This document shows, in pieces, positions 1 through 12,329 of a stretch of 64,000 nt of DNA. The notes below the pieces were generated by a model. The model did not search any database. It had not been told where the DNA came from and was given only the letters and a program-made list of their open reading frames with translations. The first letter of the stretch is position 1; each line of letters starts with the position of its first letter. The DNA is taken from contig CM034544.1 of NCBI GenBank assembly GCA_020002185.1, forward strand, positions 3,874,850-3,938,849, written 5' to 3'. A program made the position numbers and the translations under genes. Source of the DNA: Paraescarpia echinospica (taxonomy: Eukaryota; Annelida; Polychaeta; Sabellida; Siboglinidae).

Positions 1-1121
1 CTTATACTATACATAAATTATATTTGTAGTTGTTCAGATATACTTAAATTCTTTTTTTTTTCCGGATGATACGAATATATTTTGTTGTGGGAAAGATCCT
101 GCAGAGCTAAACAAAATTGTCAGCGACGAACTGCAAAAGCTACATATCTGGTTTTCAATTACTATATTATCCTTAAACATTGTTAAAACAAACTACATGT
201 TGTTTACCAAGAAGACAACAAATATTATTTTTTTTAAATCGATAATACAACTATTGATAGAGTATATGTTACTAAGTTTTTAGGGGTCGTAATAGACGAT
301 AAGCTTAGCTGGAAAAATCATATAAATATTATGAAATCTAAACTATCAAAAATTATTGCCATTATATACAGGGCTAAATATTTACTAATTAAAAAGTCGC
401 TTTTTATACTGTATTGTTCATTATTTCTCTCGTATTTATTGAACTGCTGCGAAGTTTGGGGAAATGCGTATAAAAAATATATTAACGATGTTTATATATT
501 ACAAAAAAAGTTGTACGAATAATATGTAATAAGAATACATTAAGTCATACTAATACATTATTTTATGATATCGGCATTCTTAAACTTTACGACTTAATAA
601 AATTTAACATTTCTATCGTAATGATTAAAGCTAACAATAATGTGTTGCCTGATAACCTTCATTTTTGTCAATGCCAAATATACTACGCCCTATGTAACAC
701 GACAAAGAAATAAAATAAAACATTTTTATGTCCGAACCACGTTAAATGCTAAGTGTATATCTGTGCATGGTGTTATACTGTGGAATGTTTAGACGATCAC
801 ATAAAAAGATCACTTACTATAAGAAATCTCAAAAAACGATATTAACATTATTTCATTGAAGAGTATAAATTATGTAATTAATATGGCTATTGTTAAGGTT
901 CAGAAAGTATTTGGAAGCACGAATGTAGTAGTGGTCTCAATATCATATTCTTTATGTTACTAACACTGTGTTTAAGATTATGACCATGTTATATTGATGT
1001 TCGGGAAAGCGCACAAAAAGCAATGAACTTCTACTTTCCCCCTTTCTAATTTGAACTGTGTCAACTGTATATATGTTGTATGTTGTATTCTCAACTGGAA
1101 ATAAAGAATTGAATTGAATAT
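1..1121 (+). mobile_element. Non-LTR retrotransposon (LINE) 3' part, decayed
   Basis: The + strand reads as the second half of a LINE reverse transcriptase. A PDDTNIF version of the catalytic F/Y-A-D-D motif lies near base 61. It is followed by the usual LSLNIVKTNYMLF block (about 170), FLGVVIDDKLSWKNHIN (about 280) and a CCEVWGN block (about 450). The frame is broken after about 700 by stops. The element appears to end in AATAAAGAATTGAATTGAA near 1121, a short tandem tail typical of 3' LINE ends. The 5' part lies outside the window. It is a dead copy. The family looks CR1/Jockey-like, which is inferred from motif style only. Confidence 0.75.
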
Positions 1122-1481
1122 GCATACATGGATTCATAAAATTATTACATGTAGATTAATAGATGTCAGCGAACCTTGAACGCAAAACAGAAAATTGCTG
1201 AGAACGAATGACATTCTTAAAGATGCAAACGATGACAAAAACCACACATATTTTGACAAAGAATGAAATTCCGTCAATATACAGTGTTTATTAAAAGTGT
1301 GTTATGTTCCTAACAAAATGTGTCATTTTAATTAAGTATATTTGTTGACAAAAAAGTTTTTAAATCGAACAACACGTCAGATCACAGTTGGGACTGGCCA
1401 AATTGATCTGAATATCGAGGTGACCGTATTAGCGAAACAAACTTCCTGTATTCTACTGTTACGGGACTGTCCTAGGATGAC
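1122..1481. other. No gene recognised
   Basis: AT-rich sequence between the LINE tail and the 52-bp array. I see no open frame with family features. GAGGTGACCGTATTAGCG near 1418 resembles the motif in the following array. Confidence 0.5.
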
Positions 1482-1690
1482 CTTAATTGGTGGTTGTATT
1501 ACAGAGGTGACCGTAAAGTGAGGTTCAACTGTACTTAATTGGTGGTTGTATTACAGAGGTGACCGTAAAGCGAGGTTCACCTGTACTTAATTGGTGGTTG
1601 TATTACAGAGGTGACCGTAAAGCGAGGTTCACCTGTACTTAATTGGTGGTTGTATTACAGAGGTGACCGTAAAGCGAGGTTCAGCTGTAC
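1482..1690 (+). repeat. 52-bp tandem repeat, about 4 copies
   Basis: CTTAATTGGTGGTTGTATTA recurs at 1482, 1534, 1586 and 1638, a constant 52-bp step. Each unit carries GAGGTGACCGTAAAGCGAGG (one copy has AAAGTGAGG). Part of the unit resembles the recurring ACCGTCAAGCGAG motif in the arms of the neighbouring inverted-repeat element, so the array may be part of, or derived from, that element. Confidence 0.9.
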
Positions 1691-1822
1691 CTTATTTCCG
1701 TTATGCTCTTTCCTGTTGCTTCCGTCCTAGCAAAATATATTATATTTTGTTCGTTGCTCTGTTTCCTGTTAGTTTCCTTATTACTATAGTCCGGCAGTCA
1801 AACGCCCTTTCGAAGGTGGACC

Positions 1823-2996
1823 GTGCATTAGGGTCCGCACGATGTTTTCTTGCATTTTTGTGACCTTCTAATCTTCTAGGTCAATAATCCGACGGGTGCC
1901 ACTCAGGCACCTTTGAGCGTTTTTGTATAAACTCATTAATATGCACATTAGTCATCGTCATTCAAATATATACTACTTTTCTGAATATCTCAAATTGTAA
2001 ACATCCAAACAATCAAAATGATGTGTTCACACGCATGTTTTTAGGGTATCTGGGTTTGATTACGTCAGTGAACAAATCATAGTATGCATATTTGTCGCAT
2101 GAATATGCAAATTAGCTCTGACCAATGTAACTTCATGATATTCATTTATATCTCCACAATAGGCGAGCGATAGGCACTACTTAATGGACATATTTAAATT
2201 CCCCCTTCCCCATACAAAAACCCAAATTGTATACCCTAGATATCCCCATCACAACGAGGCCTATCGTAGAACTAGCGTGACTCCAAGGGCAAACAAGGTC
2301 ACCGTCAAATGATAATATTTCGAAATTGTCCGCTTCCGCAAACGTATTATAATTACAATGGTTGCATATTTACTTTTATTAATAATAAAATAGCCATGCC
2401 AAGATAACCATGAAATTATGAATATCCGAACTTTTGTAATACAGCGAACGTTATTAGGTTACAATAACTCTGTATCGACTTCATTTCTATGGACATGTTA
2501 CATACATCGCAAAAGAACAATTTCTTCCCATCAAAATGAGATATGACTTGGAGGTTTCAGTTGATGGAATTTGTGTGGAGCGGCGACCAAACAGTGTCAC
2601 CGTCAAGCGAGTGTCACCATCAAGCGATAAATGTTCGAAATTGCACCTTCCCGCAAACGTTATAATGTACTATGGTGGCTTATAGCCTATCTACGTTTCC
2701 TACTTACTCATGACCATGTGATATACAGTTTGAAAGCCTATTATCTCCCCTGAAATACAGGATACCACGGGGAGCTATCAAGTGGTGCAGTAAGTGTGGA
2801 GTGAAGGTCAAACAAGGTCATCACCAAGTGATGAGTGTTCAAAACTGCGCCATTCGCATAATTATCTACTTTGTCTACATACATTGAGCCATGTTATACA
2901 TATATGCGTATTGTATCCCCGTTAAAATGATTGGCATGACATTGTAAAGTGGTTGTCTAACTGTGGAGTGAAGGTTGAACAAGGTCACCATCAATA
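1823..2996 (+). repeat. Left inverted arm of foldback-like element
   Basis: Internal motif copies (GGTCAC or GTCATC followed by CGTCAAA- or CAAGTGAT-like sequence) lie near 2291, 2587, 2808 and 2971. This arm lacks a block of roughly 120 bp that the right arm has near 4620-4740, so the two arms have diverged by deletion as well as substitution. Confidence 0.8.
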
Positions 2997-4057
2997 GATA
3001 CATGGAATTGTGTCATTGTAGGTGATGTTATTCTTTTACGGCATTTTTGCATCACCCATGGGATGGGGAAATAGATTATGGTGGATGCCACCCTCAATTT
3101 TGAATTTGAATGTCATTTTGAGGGTCACAAACTCAATATTGTGTCAAAATATTTGTATTAATTAACTTAGTTCTTGTGCACATGGCAGCCTCTTCATGTC
3201 CCATGTCCACCCGCACCCATCTGGAATGGGCATCTGCTGATGAACCAGTTGACTGGTCAACCAAATAAAAGCTTGTTACGCTATGCGCCCTGAATGCTGC
3301 TATGGAGCACCCGGGGTTATTGGAATATTTTAGTGACATTATTCTTTTGACAGGATATCTTTTTTATTGCCTCGATAACAGACGCCACGCACGCTGCAAC
3401 TCTATTTACAAAGGGCATTGGTGATGCATTCCAGGAGTTGAAATGTCGCGAATCCAGATCCAAATGGATGTGTGAATGCTGTGATTCCTTCGTGGTATGA
3501 AATTTGGGTTTCCCATGCTATTGACAACTGGCAATGACGTGGCAGGTCTTTTCCCAGAGCATGGATGCCGTTGCTATTATGGCGAATAACGTTATTGCCT
3601 GTCCAAAAATATATCCAAATGTTTGCAGCTGGATATAAACTTGACAAACTCATAACTCCTAACGATCGGAAACACATTGCGAATCATGCATGGCTTTGAT
3701 CCCTTTTCCACAGTGCATTTTGCGCAAGGCTCAACAGTTGCGTGCCAGGTTCTTCGAGGTCTTACTGGATGTAGCTTGTCATAGTTGCACCTAGTGACGA
3801 CAGCTGAGGTGTCTGAAATGTCAAACACTTCCTTCCAACTTAGATAGTGGAGCCTTGCAACCTTAATGGAGAGAAATGCAAATAGCTCCAGTGTGTTGGT
3901 AACATCGCGATGAAGGTATTTCCAGTTTATTGGCACATCGTTGTCCAATGTGATTTAAGTGCTTCATGATGTGCGGAACGAAAATGTCTATATACTCATC
4001 AAACATGGTGATATTGGTTGATGCATCTTTTGACGACGATGCTGGTTGATGCATCTT
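2997..4057 (-). pseudogene. Central segment of foldback-like element, degenerate coding remnant
   Basis: Open stretches exist only on the - strand (about 3948-3592, 3677-3402, 3339-3133) and are in different frames. The best one reads LHYLSWKEVFDISD, then a cysteine pair CAKCTVEKGSKPC, then IVRSYEFVKFISSCKHLDIF. I do not recognise a transposase family or a DDE triad. A 27-bp direct duplication of GGTTGATGCATCTTTTGAC lies at about 4016-4062, at the inner edge. This may be a frameshifted transposase or captured DNA; neither can be shown here. Confidence 0.4.
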
Positions 4058-5262
4058 TTGACAGTGACCTTCAACCTTCACTTTCAACCTTCACTCCTCA
4101 CTTAGACCACTACTTTACCACTCTTTGCCTTGCCTCATTTTGACGGGGATACTGTACACATATAGACGTATAACATGGCCTACTAGTGTAGGTAAACATT
4201 GTACGTGCACAACGTCTGCGGAATAGCGCAGTTTTGAACATTCATCATTTGGTGCTTGACCTTCACTCCACACTTACTGCACCACTTGATAGCTCCCCAT
4301 GGTATCCCGTATTTACGGGCAGATAGTAGGGTTTCCAAAGGTATGTGACATGGCTATGAGTAGATAGGTAAACGTTTATAAGCCACCATTGGTTTTGTAT
4401 AACGTTTACGGCATGGCGTAATTTCGAACATCAATTATTTGACGGTGATACTATTTGATCGTCGCTCCACACAAACTCCATCAACTAACACCTCCAAGTC
4501 ATATCACATTTTGACGAGAAGAAATTGTTCTTTCACAATGTGTATAACATGTCCATAGAAACGAAGCAGATGTTATTGTAACTTTATGAAGTGTGCCATA
4601 TTGCAGAAGTCCGAATATTCATAATTTCACGGTGATTTTGTTGGCCTTAGTTCAACACTTACTATTCCAGGTAACAGCTCCATGTCGTATCTCATTGTGA
4701 CGGGGAGACAATACACTTTCCAAAAATATATGACATTAAATTAAAGTATATATGCAATCATTGTAATTTTAATACGGAAGCGCGCAATTTCGAAAAATTA
4801 TCATTTGACGGTGACCTTGTTTGACCTTGGTGTCACGCTTACTGCATCACTTGGCAGTTTAAAGACAGACCTCGTTGTGATGGTGATATATTGGGCTTTC
4901 AAATGATATAACATTTGGGCGTTTTGCACGTGCGAGGAGGGGGCGTTTAAGTTGGTTTTGCATATTCATATATCAAATTTGCATACCATGATTTGCTTAC
5001 CATGATTTGTTCACTGACGTAATAATAACAAGAGACAATGAAAACATTCGCTTGGACATCTTATTTTGATTGTTTCGGATGTTTACTATTCGATATGTTC
5101 AGGAAAACAGTATTTATTTTAATGGCGATGACTAATTTGCATATTAATGGGTTTATACAAATATGCTCAAGGATGCCTTAGTGGCACCCGTCGGATTATT
5201 GACCTAGAGGTGTAGAAGGTCACAAAAATGAGAAAAAACCATCGTGCAGACCCTAATGCACG
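4058..5262 (-). repeat. Right inverted arm of foldback-like element
   Basis: Reverse-complement partner of 1823-2996. Clear anchor pairs are AATTATCATTTGACGGTGAC (near 4796) against the sequence near 2300, CCATCAACTAACACCTCCAA (near 4477) against about 2560, and GTGGCACCCGTCGGATTATT (near 5182) against about 1890. Confidence 0.8.
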
Positions 5263-5528
5263 CTTCACTGGCTAACGCCCGGAGTACTAGGGTAAGAATG
5301 AGATGGAGGAGTGCGCGGAAACATTGACCTACATTCATCGACGGCTGTAGACGCGCGAGGAACGAGGACAATGGCGAGAACATGAAGCCACTGACTCAGT
5401 GTCCTCATATCTCATCTTCTTTCGACCCTACATCACAGCAACATTGTAGACAGCGATGATGGTTTTCGTGGTGGTGGTGGTTGTGGAGGTGAATAAAGAG
5501 ATAGATAAACAGACAGACAAACATACGT
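5263..5528. other. No gene recognised
   Basis: Mixed-composition sequence between the foldback-like element and the tetranucleotide array. I see no feature here. Confidence 0.5.
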
Positions 5529-5768
5529 ATATACATAGATATACGCATACATACATACATACTTACATACATACATGCACACACACACACATACATACAT
5601 ACATACATACATACATACATACATACATACATACATACATACACACACATACATACATACATACATACATACATACACACACACATACATACATACATAC
5701 ATACATACACACATCCACACATACACACATACATATATACATACATACATATATACACACATACATAC

Positions 5769-5799
<31 letters not shown>

Positions 5800-5868
5800 C
5801 ATACACACATACACACATACACACATACACACATACACACATACACACATACACACATACACACATAC

Positions 5869-5901
<33 letters not shown>

Positions 5902-5966
5902 TACACACATACATACATACATACATACATACATACATACATACACACATACACACATACACACAT

Positions 5967-6017
<51 letters not shown>

Positions 6018-6158
6018 TACATACATACATACATACATACATACATACATACATACATACATACATACATACATACATACACACATACACACATACACAC
6101 ATACACACATACACTCATACACGCATACACGCATACACGCATACATGCATACATGCAT
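5529..6158. repeat. (CATA)n/(CACA)n microsatellite, ~630 bp
   Basis: Nearly continuous CATA tetranucleotides with interspersed CACA and CACACATA blocks. All six frames stay open over long distances because the unit contains no stop in most registers. The apparent long Thr/His/Ile-rich and Cys/Val/Tyr-rich frames are therefore artefacts of the repeat. Confidence 0.97.
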
Positions 6159-6510
6159 ACATGCATACATACACACGCACACGCGCACACGCACACACGC
6201 ACACACGCAATCACGCACGCACGCGCACACGCGCAGAAGCGCAGCCGCGCAGCCGCGCAGCCACGCAGCCACGCAGCCACGCAGCCAAGCAGCCACGCAG
6301 CCACGCAGCCACGCAGCCACGCAGCCACGCAGCCACGCAGCCACGCAGCCACGCAGCCACGCAGCCACGCAGCCACGCAGCCACGCAGCCACGCAGCCAC
6401 GCAGCCACGCAGCCACGCAGCCACGCAGCCACGCAGCCACGCAGCCACACACAGCCACACGCAGAAATGCAGACACGCAGACACGCAGACACGCAGACAC
6501 GCAGACACGC
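6159..6510. repeat. CACG-rich array ending in an 8-bp repeat (CAGCCACG)n
   Basis: The CATA array passes through CACACGCA variants (about 6170-6235) into about 25 copies of the 8-mer CAGCCACG (about 6238-6445). It ends with CAGACACG copies (about 6466-6510). The stepwise change suggests one array that diversified along its length. Confidence 0.95.
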
Positions 6511-7399
6511 AGGCAAACACTGCAGCGATACAACCTTCGTCAGACCTCGAAGTTCAAGACAACGTATTTCGCATTTTACATCCACTAACTTTAAAAGTTA
6601 CGCTTACCTAAATCGGTAATTTGCCTGAAGCACTGCAGAGGCGCTGCGGTAGAGTAGCCAGGAGCACGTAGTCGAGTTATACACCGTGCAGTGCACCGTG
6701 TGTACTACGCCTGAACTGTCACGTGGCATCTTTGCGTCATGCTCAAGCGGCGTGGAAGCCAATGTGGCCGGTTCTAGGATCCTCTCGCATCTCAGGTGAT
6801 CTACGATGGGAAGAGGTGTCAGGCGAGAAACATTATTTCACCTTCAAGTTTGAACATTCGTTGTTCAGGTTTTAATACAGTAAAGGCGTGTTTCATGTGA
6901 ACTATTTCGAAAGTAAGGCTTTTTGCATGGGTATGACTCTTAAGATATGTTAAATACTTATAAAAGATATTATATATACTAATAATATATTGTAAAGATC
7001 CATAAAAAGATGTTTGCATTAATACGGCCGCCAGTGACAGACGACCAGGTGGTGCGCGGTAGTTGGGCTGTAAAACGTCAGACATTGTCAGTAGAGATTC
7101 GGGGGTTCGAGTGTAATTATTGCAGTTTCGAAACATAGGCTATTTCTTGCACTCCACCCTAACTATGTCTTACGGAATATAGACCCATATAATAACAGTC
7201 ACCTATCTATTGAAGCAAGTATATTATATGCCAGTGAAAGTGAAGGATCGTACTCAGCCTCAGAGAAATGGAATAACCCAAACTCACAGAATCAACGGTG
7301 TGAAACTACGAAGCAAAGCAGATAAAGGGGCACTACTTTTGCTCTTACCAAAATACATGCCCAAATAATGTTCATGTTAATAATTTTGCCCAACGATTC
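6511..7399. other. No gene recognised
   Basis: Unique-looking sequence. I see no recognisable coding exon or repeat family over about 0.9 kb. Confidence 0.5.
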
Positions 7400-7475
7400 T
7401 TGTAGGTCGCGCCTCTGGACTCAGATTCCCGGGGATATAGGCGCTATAGATGTTTATTATTATTATTATTATATG
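7400..7475 (+). mobile_element. LINE/SINE 3'-end fragment with (TTA)n tail
   Basis: GATATAGGCGCTATAGATG is followed by a TTATTATTATTATTA tail. The same end motif precedes an ATT tail at 16312-16390 and at 20675-20912, where the upstream sequence is a recognisable LINE C-terminus. Confidence 0.55.
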
Positions 7476-8344
7476 GAAAGCAATCTATTATTAGCGAAGT
7501 AATTAATCACACGCCGAAGTAGACATGTCCACGACGCAGTTCGTGAACTCGTGTAAAACACCCCGTGTGGAGACACGAACGACAGACTTTGACTATATTA
7601 TCGCCCGGACAGCGGGTTCAGCTGGCCTGCGTGGTGTGTGGCCTAGGTACTCACTTGGGTAAGGATCGTCGGCCGTCCGGAATCCCTCGTAGAACACGCC
7701 GTCCGTCAGTACTCCATCTATGACGTCATCGCCAGGTGTGCACTACGTCACAAATCACGCCAAACGTTGTTTTAAAAAACAGCGGCGGCGCCCCGAGAGT
7801 GGATGTTGTACAATAGTACTGCGATATAGGCGCTACCTATAGGCGAGTGCAAGTAATGCGTTGCAGTATTCCCTCTCTTGAGCGGTCCCTTTCGTCAACG
7901 GCCAACCGCTAACAGCGGTCGACATTCTATGCAGGTGTACCCTTCTGCGACGGCCACTTTACAGTCGACAACCGCTATGTATAAGCAAAATTGGGGCGCT
8001 TACAGACAATCTATCGCTGCATTCACCCTTCACTAATGAAAATTGTTTCCCATAATAATTGGCGTTATCGTCATGGAGCCAAGGCTACACAGAAATCGTA
8101 AATTTGTCAATAGAATAGTTTGGATCAATCTAATAATCTCGCAGAACAATGAATGCTGTTTGAATATCTCCGTCCATTATTTATCGTGGCACTGGTCCCA
8201 CATCCACGATGTCTGGCTGGGTGTAGCCATATTTTGCATATCGGCTAAGTAATTTTAAATGGCTTTTGACGCGGCAATAAAATACATATTAGGAAGTCTA
8301 ATATGTTTTATTAAATCGTTAATAATAGTTTGCGAATACCTTAC
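7476..8344. other. No gene recognised
   Basis: About 0.87 kb with no exon or repeat family that I can support. Confidence 0.5.
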
Positions 8345-8770
8345 AGAACGACTACCGTCCAGTGGCGCTGGCCTCAGTCGCCATGAAAGTGTTTGAGCGC
8401 ATAGTGCTCAGGTACCTGAAGTCGGCCACCGACGGCCTCCTCGACTCGCACCAATTTGCATATCAGGCAAACAGATCAGTAGATAGTTTTAGGTCTGCAT
8501 CACATTCTGAAGCACCTGGAGAGGCCAGGAACCTATGCCACGATCCTGTTCATTGACTTCAGCTCAACATTCAACCCCATCATTCCATTCAAGCTGGTCG
8601 ATAAACTTTCATTGTTGAATGTACATCCTGCCATGCGTTATTGTAAGGTCTTAATTTTCGTCTTCACAGGCCTCAATCTGTCAAAATCAACAACTCTGTT
8701 TCCAGACCTCTTATCCTGACGACTGGTGCCCCACAAGGTTGTGTGCTATCCCCCTTCCTGTTTACTGTCG
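8345..8770 (+). mobile_element. LINE reverse transcriptase fragment, frameshifted
   Basis: The + strand encodes NDYRPVALASVAMKVFERIV, then LDSHQFAYQANRSVD, then, after frame changes, FIDFSS and NPIIPFKLVDKLS, and finally LSTGAPQGCVLSPFLFT-like sequence (TTGAPQGCVLSPFLFT). These are fingers and palm blocks of a non-LTR RT of the L2/CR1 type. Stops after about 8556 and at least two frame shifts make it a dead remnant. The catalytic YADD block is missing: the copy ends right after the GAPQG block. Confidence 0.8.
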
Positions 8771-9104
8771 TAAACAGGAAGCCTTGTATGATATTAATGT
8801 ATGTTCAATGTGAATTGCGTTTGAATATATCCATATAAATTTCTACAGTTTGTCTATGACGTGTTTTGTTGCTGGTAAGATGTTATGTGTCTCTTTGTAG
8901 AGCGGCCACCCCTCTTATCTGGCCAAAAGACCTTTTCGGAAGGTGTGGCAAATGCGTTGATAAATGAAAGAGACTTGCTCATACTACGGGTTTAATTGTT
9001 CAGATGGTTGCACGTGTCAAAATTTAACAAGACAAGATTTAACAAGTGTCGACTTGAACAGTGTTCAGGTTTCTTTATGACACAACCTTTTGATATTTGA
9101 ATAA
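8771..9104. other. No gene recognised
   Basis: Short AT-rich gap between two LINE fragments in opposite orientation. Confidence 0.5.
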
Positions 9105-10030
9105 TAACACTAACTCACTAACTCACTCATGTCGGCCACTGGGGTCGAACATTAGTGGCTTCAATCATCCGTCTCCAGATCCGTCTGTCTGCTATTGCCG
9201 TCTTCAGCTCCTCCGTCTCTAGACTCAATCTTCCTTTAAGCAGTCGATACAAGTTGCTGCTGGTAAGTTGCTGCTGGTCTTCCTGCCTTGATTCTTCCAT
9301 GTGTCGGTTGTCGTCTTCTTATTATTTTATCAGTGACTTTACACATTCCACTGTATAGTTCTATGTTTGTCAAATGATGTTGCCAGTGAATGTTAAATGC
9401 GGTTCGAAGCATTCTTGTATAACATCCGTCTAGTTGTTTGTCAAGTTTTTTTCGTCATTTTCCATGTTTTGCATCCATAGAGTAGCACAGACTCTACTGT
9501 TGGCAATAAACAGTCGCTGCTTGATTTTGCGTGGGAGTGTAGATTTCCATATTAGGTTTAGTTGGTTGAATGCTCTCCACGCCATTGCCTTCCTGGTTGT
9601 GATGTTTTTGTCTGTTGTGCAGACACAGGAGCCAAGGGATTTGTAGTTTACAACCTTCTCTAAAACATATCCTTCCCTGGCAACGATGCTGGTGTTTCGT
9701 AATTGGTTGAATGAGATATATTTGTTTTTTCCAGGATTGATCTTTAAACCAATCCTTGCTCACGATGTTTCCACTCGTGTTAGAAGTTCCTGTGCCTGAT
9801 TGATCACTTCTGATAGTAGCGCAATATCATCGGCAAATTCGAAATCGGTAATCATCTCCGGTTTAACACGTATGCTTTTCCTTCTTGTTATCTAGAATCG
9901 GAATAGCTCGCCGCAGTGCATAGTCAAGGACTACCACGGAGAGGTATGGCGCCAGCGTGTCACCCTGTAGCACTCCCGCCGTGTTATCAAAAAGCTCAGT
10001 TTCTCCATCCGGTGATTGTACTTTGGCACG
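9105..10030 (-). mobile_element. LINE reverse transcriptase C-terminal half, decayed
   Basis: Read on the - strand, the copy begins near 9860 with FEFADDIALLSEVINQAQEL (RT catalytic motif F-ADD). It continues IGLKINPGKTKY, VNYKSLGSCV and IWKSTLPRKIKQRLF, and ends near 9120 with a RRIWRRMIEATNVRPQWPT-type tail. The final bases, read on the -, give ATGAGTGAGTTAGTGAGTTAG, a short tandem tail as at many 3' LINE ends. Frameshifts and stops interrupt it, for example after LLTRVETS. Confidence 0.8.
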
Positions 10031-10439
10031 TGTACATGTTGGAAATAGTTATTACTAGCTGTTTGTGGACACCATAGGCTTCTAGACTCTTACGTAAACT
10101 CATGCATTGTTTCACTGATACGTTTGCAGTTTTGTAAATTAAATCAGTTCGTTTTATTGCACGGTTAGACAGGTTTATATTTTTAAATCATTGCACACTA
10201 AACTGAAATGTACCGGTAGCCAATTCATTCATATAATTATTATAACATATATGGAGAAATAACGTTGTCAAACACGACGCGGATGGTCGACTAAATGTCC
10301 AGAGTTTGTGTTTAATCCGCTAGATGGCGTTATTGTTACTTGCAGCAGCGAAAGAACGTCCTATAAGAATGACGTTGCTGAATCCAACCAAGCCAATATA
10401 ACCGTCACACAGACGTAGTTCCAATTCTCGTTAAGAACA
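10031..10439. other. No gene recognised
   Basis: AT-rich sequence between two LINE fragments. No exon seen. Confidence 0.5.
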
Positions 10440-10698
10440 ACATTGGGAGACGTGACTGTGGACTTGTAAGACATCAATTGTACAGTGATAAATTATGTCT
10501 GGTTTGACACCAGAAGTGAAGCGAAAACGTGGGCGCCCAAAGACAACATGGAGGAGAACAGTGGAGGCGGAGCTGAGGGAAATGAACCACAGCTGGGGGC
10601 ACCATACAGCGAATGGCCGGAGACAGACAGAGGTCGAGGAACTTCGTCGCTGCCTTAAACACACGAGGGCGTAACAGGTAGTAAGTAAGTAAGTAAAT
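10440..10698 (+). mobile_element. LINE 3' end (RT C-terminus) with (TAAG)n tail
   Basis: The + strand reads KRKRGRPKTTWRRTVEAELR followed by NGRRQTEVEELRRCLKHTRA and a stop near 10673. This is the common C-terminal tail of an endonuclease-type LINE protein (GRPKTTWRRTVE). Immediately after the stop comes AGTAAGTAAGTAAG, a tandem tail. Only the last part of the element is present, which fits 5' truncation during insertion. Confidence 0.75.
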
Positions 10699-12329
10699 GA
10701 GTACGTAAATTATGTTTGTCTCAATGCCTCGTCTTGACATTTATTGCCCCGGAGAGCGAGTTTTATTGTGCAATCTAGTGGAACAATATGGGTACGCCAA
10801 AGGGAATGAGTTTATTACAACGTTTGGAAGTACACTCTGCGTGCCGATATAGATCACGCTTGGAGGTGCAATGCGTTGATGTATCGGTCTTTTTGTGTTT
10901 ACAACATTGTAAATTTACTGTCTGGAAGTTGGTGCTAATTCCTAATAGACGTCATTGAATGTCTACTATGTCGTCGCCCCTTGCAGTGTGGGTAGTCCGT
11001 GTTTTGGTCTTCCCAAAAAAATATCTGGAATATCTACAACGGACAGGGATTCTTCGTTTTTTGCGACGCAGAGGGAAAACAACTCACTGCAATTCAGATC
11101 AACTACCTCTCGACTTCTCTTTGATCACACAACTAAAATAAAACTGCATCAGTGGGCATTTGTGTGCCCAAAATCTCGAACAAACTCTGCATCACTTTCA
11201 AATCGCATGATAGTCTTTTCGAGATAATTGAAGGTACGCAGTTTCGCAGACACCAATGAACATATTCGACTACACACCTAACCGACGACAAGCCAACTGC
11301 TGCAAAAACATTGTTCACACAAATGTGAATTTACCACAAAAGTCATAACGCGTATAAAGTAGTTGTAAACTTGTGTATTTCCGATATGCATGCAGGTATA
11401 ATTGTTTTTGACCAATTTTTAATATTACCTCACCTATGTCTCGGTAGATTCGCTGGCGATGCACAAAGGTACCATTTGTTGTATAAAAACGTCACGTTTA
11501 TACTTGAATAAATGTCACGGAAACGAGGGTAAGTTGGAGATAATATGACGACGGTGACTAATGTGCGTCGTTTGTTGTTCCGTGAATAAACTAACATTGA
11601 TTTATTCAAATATCCTACCCAGAACGTCCCATGATAACGTCAACGGTATTTCATTAACATAACATTAGTCGCGTAATTAGTCGCTGCATACATTTTCCAC
11701 ACAGGAATTTCGCTGAGCTGTGGGATAACTTGGATGTCCCGTTTCATTACCATTCTTACGAGATCATAAGCATGATTTTGCGCCTTAACACCGATCTTAC
11801 GAGCTCAGCACACTGTTAGATTTCAAATAGGCGACCATGTTAACGTTTTGTGTGATTATAAGAAAACGTGACCTACAAAATGTCTTCAACTTCTCACCTG
11901 CTTTTATTATCATCCCACTGACATGCTGGTCGAGTTTAGTCTAAATATAATATTTCTAGCTCTCGTAAAATGCCTGTATGTGTGACATCCGTCAATATTT
12001 ACGAATGGATGCAGGAGTAATCCGGCTAAAGGGTCAACTAGCCAAATTGCTGCCAAATACCCTTCCGCTTAGTAAAATCAGCTAAAACATACACAATTTT
12101 AATGTCAACAGCTTCTACAATCACACAGGGAAATCGGACTACTCAAATGCACTTATGTCAGAGCAGGTGAATTTTGTAAAAAAAATATTTCTCAAAAATA
12201 CATAGCGTTTGTTTTCGTAACGAAACAGAAAGTCTAACCGTGTCATAACCCCCTACTCTTTAACAATGATCTTGTATATTGAAAACTGTCAACACCAGGG
12301 CGCGCCACCCGGACATTTCCGGTGGTGTG
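10699..12329. other. No gene recognised
   Basis: About 1.6 kb. Short open frames near 10955-11318 occur on both strands but have no family features and no matching splice sites. I would not call them. Confidence 0.45.

Larger units (their letters stand above)
1823..5262. mobile_element. Foldback-like DNA transposon with ~1.2-kb inverted arms
   Basis: The sequence from about 1823 to 2996 returns as its reverse complement at about 4058-5262. The outer ends match well: GTGCATTAGGGTCCGCACGA at 1823 against reverse-complemented GTGCATTAGGGTCTGCACGA at the right edge. They are followed by TCAATAATCCGACGGGTGCC in both arms. Inner matches continue to AAGGTTGAACAAGGTCACC against its counterpart near 4065. 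Each arm contains several degenerate copies of a CAAGGTCACCGTCAA-type motif at uneven spacing of about 160-300 bp. Long inverted arms with internal repeats are the hallmark of foldback elements. The 1.06-kb centre has only broken open frames. The matching may extend about 30 bases further out on each side. I could not fix a target-site duplication. Confidence 0.8.

Noticed and set aside
5405..6619. Frames of over 250-380 codons on both strands (Cys/Val/Tyr/Met, Thr/His/Ile and Trp/Arg/Gly-Cys rich)
   Set aside because: They are translations of the CATA and CAGCCACG arrays; the repeat units lack stops in most registers. No signal of a real protein.
10955..11318. Overlapping 60-90-codon frames on both strands
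   Set aside because: No recognisable protein and no splice sites; they are likely chance frames.
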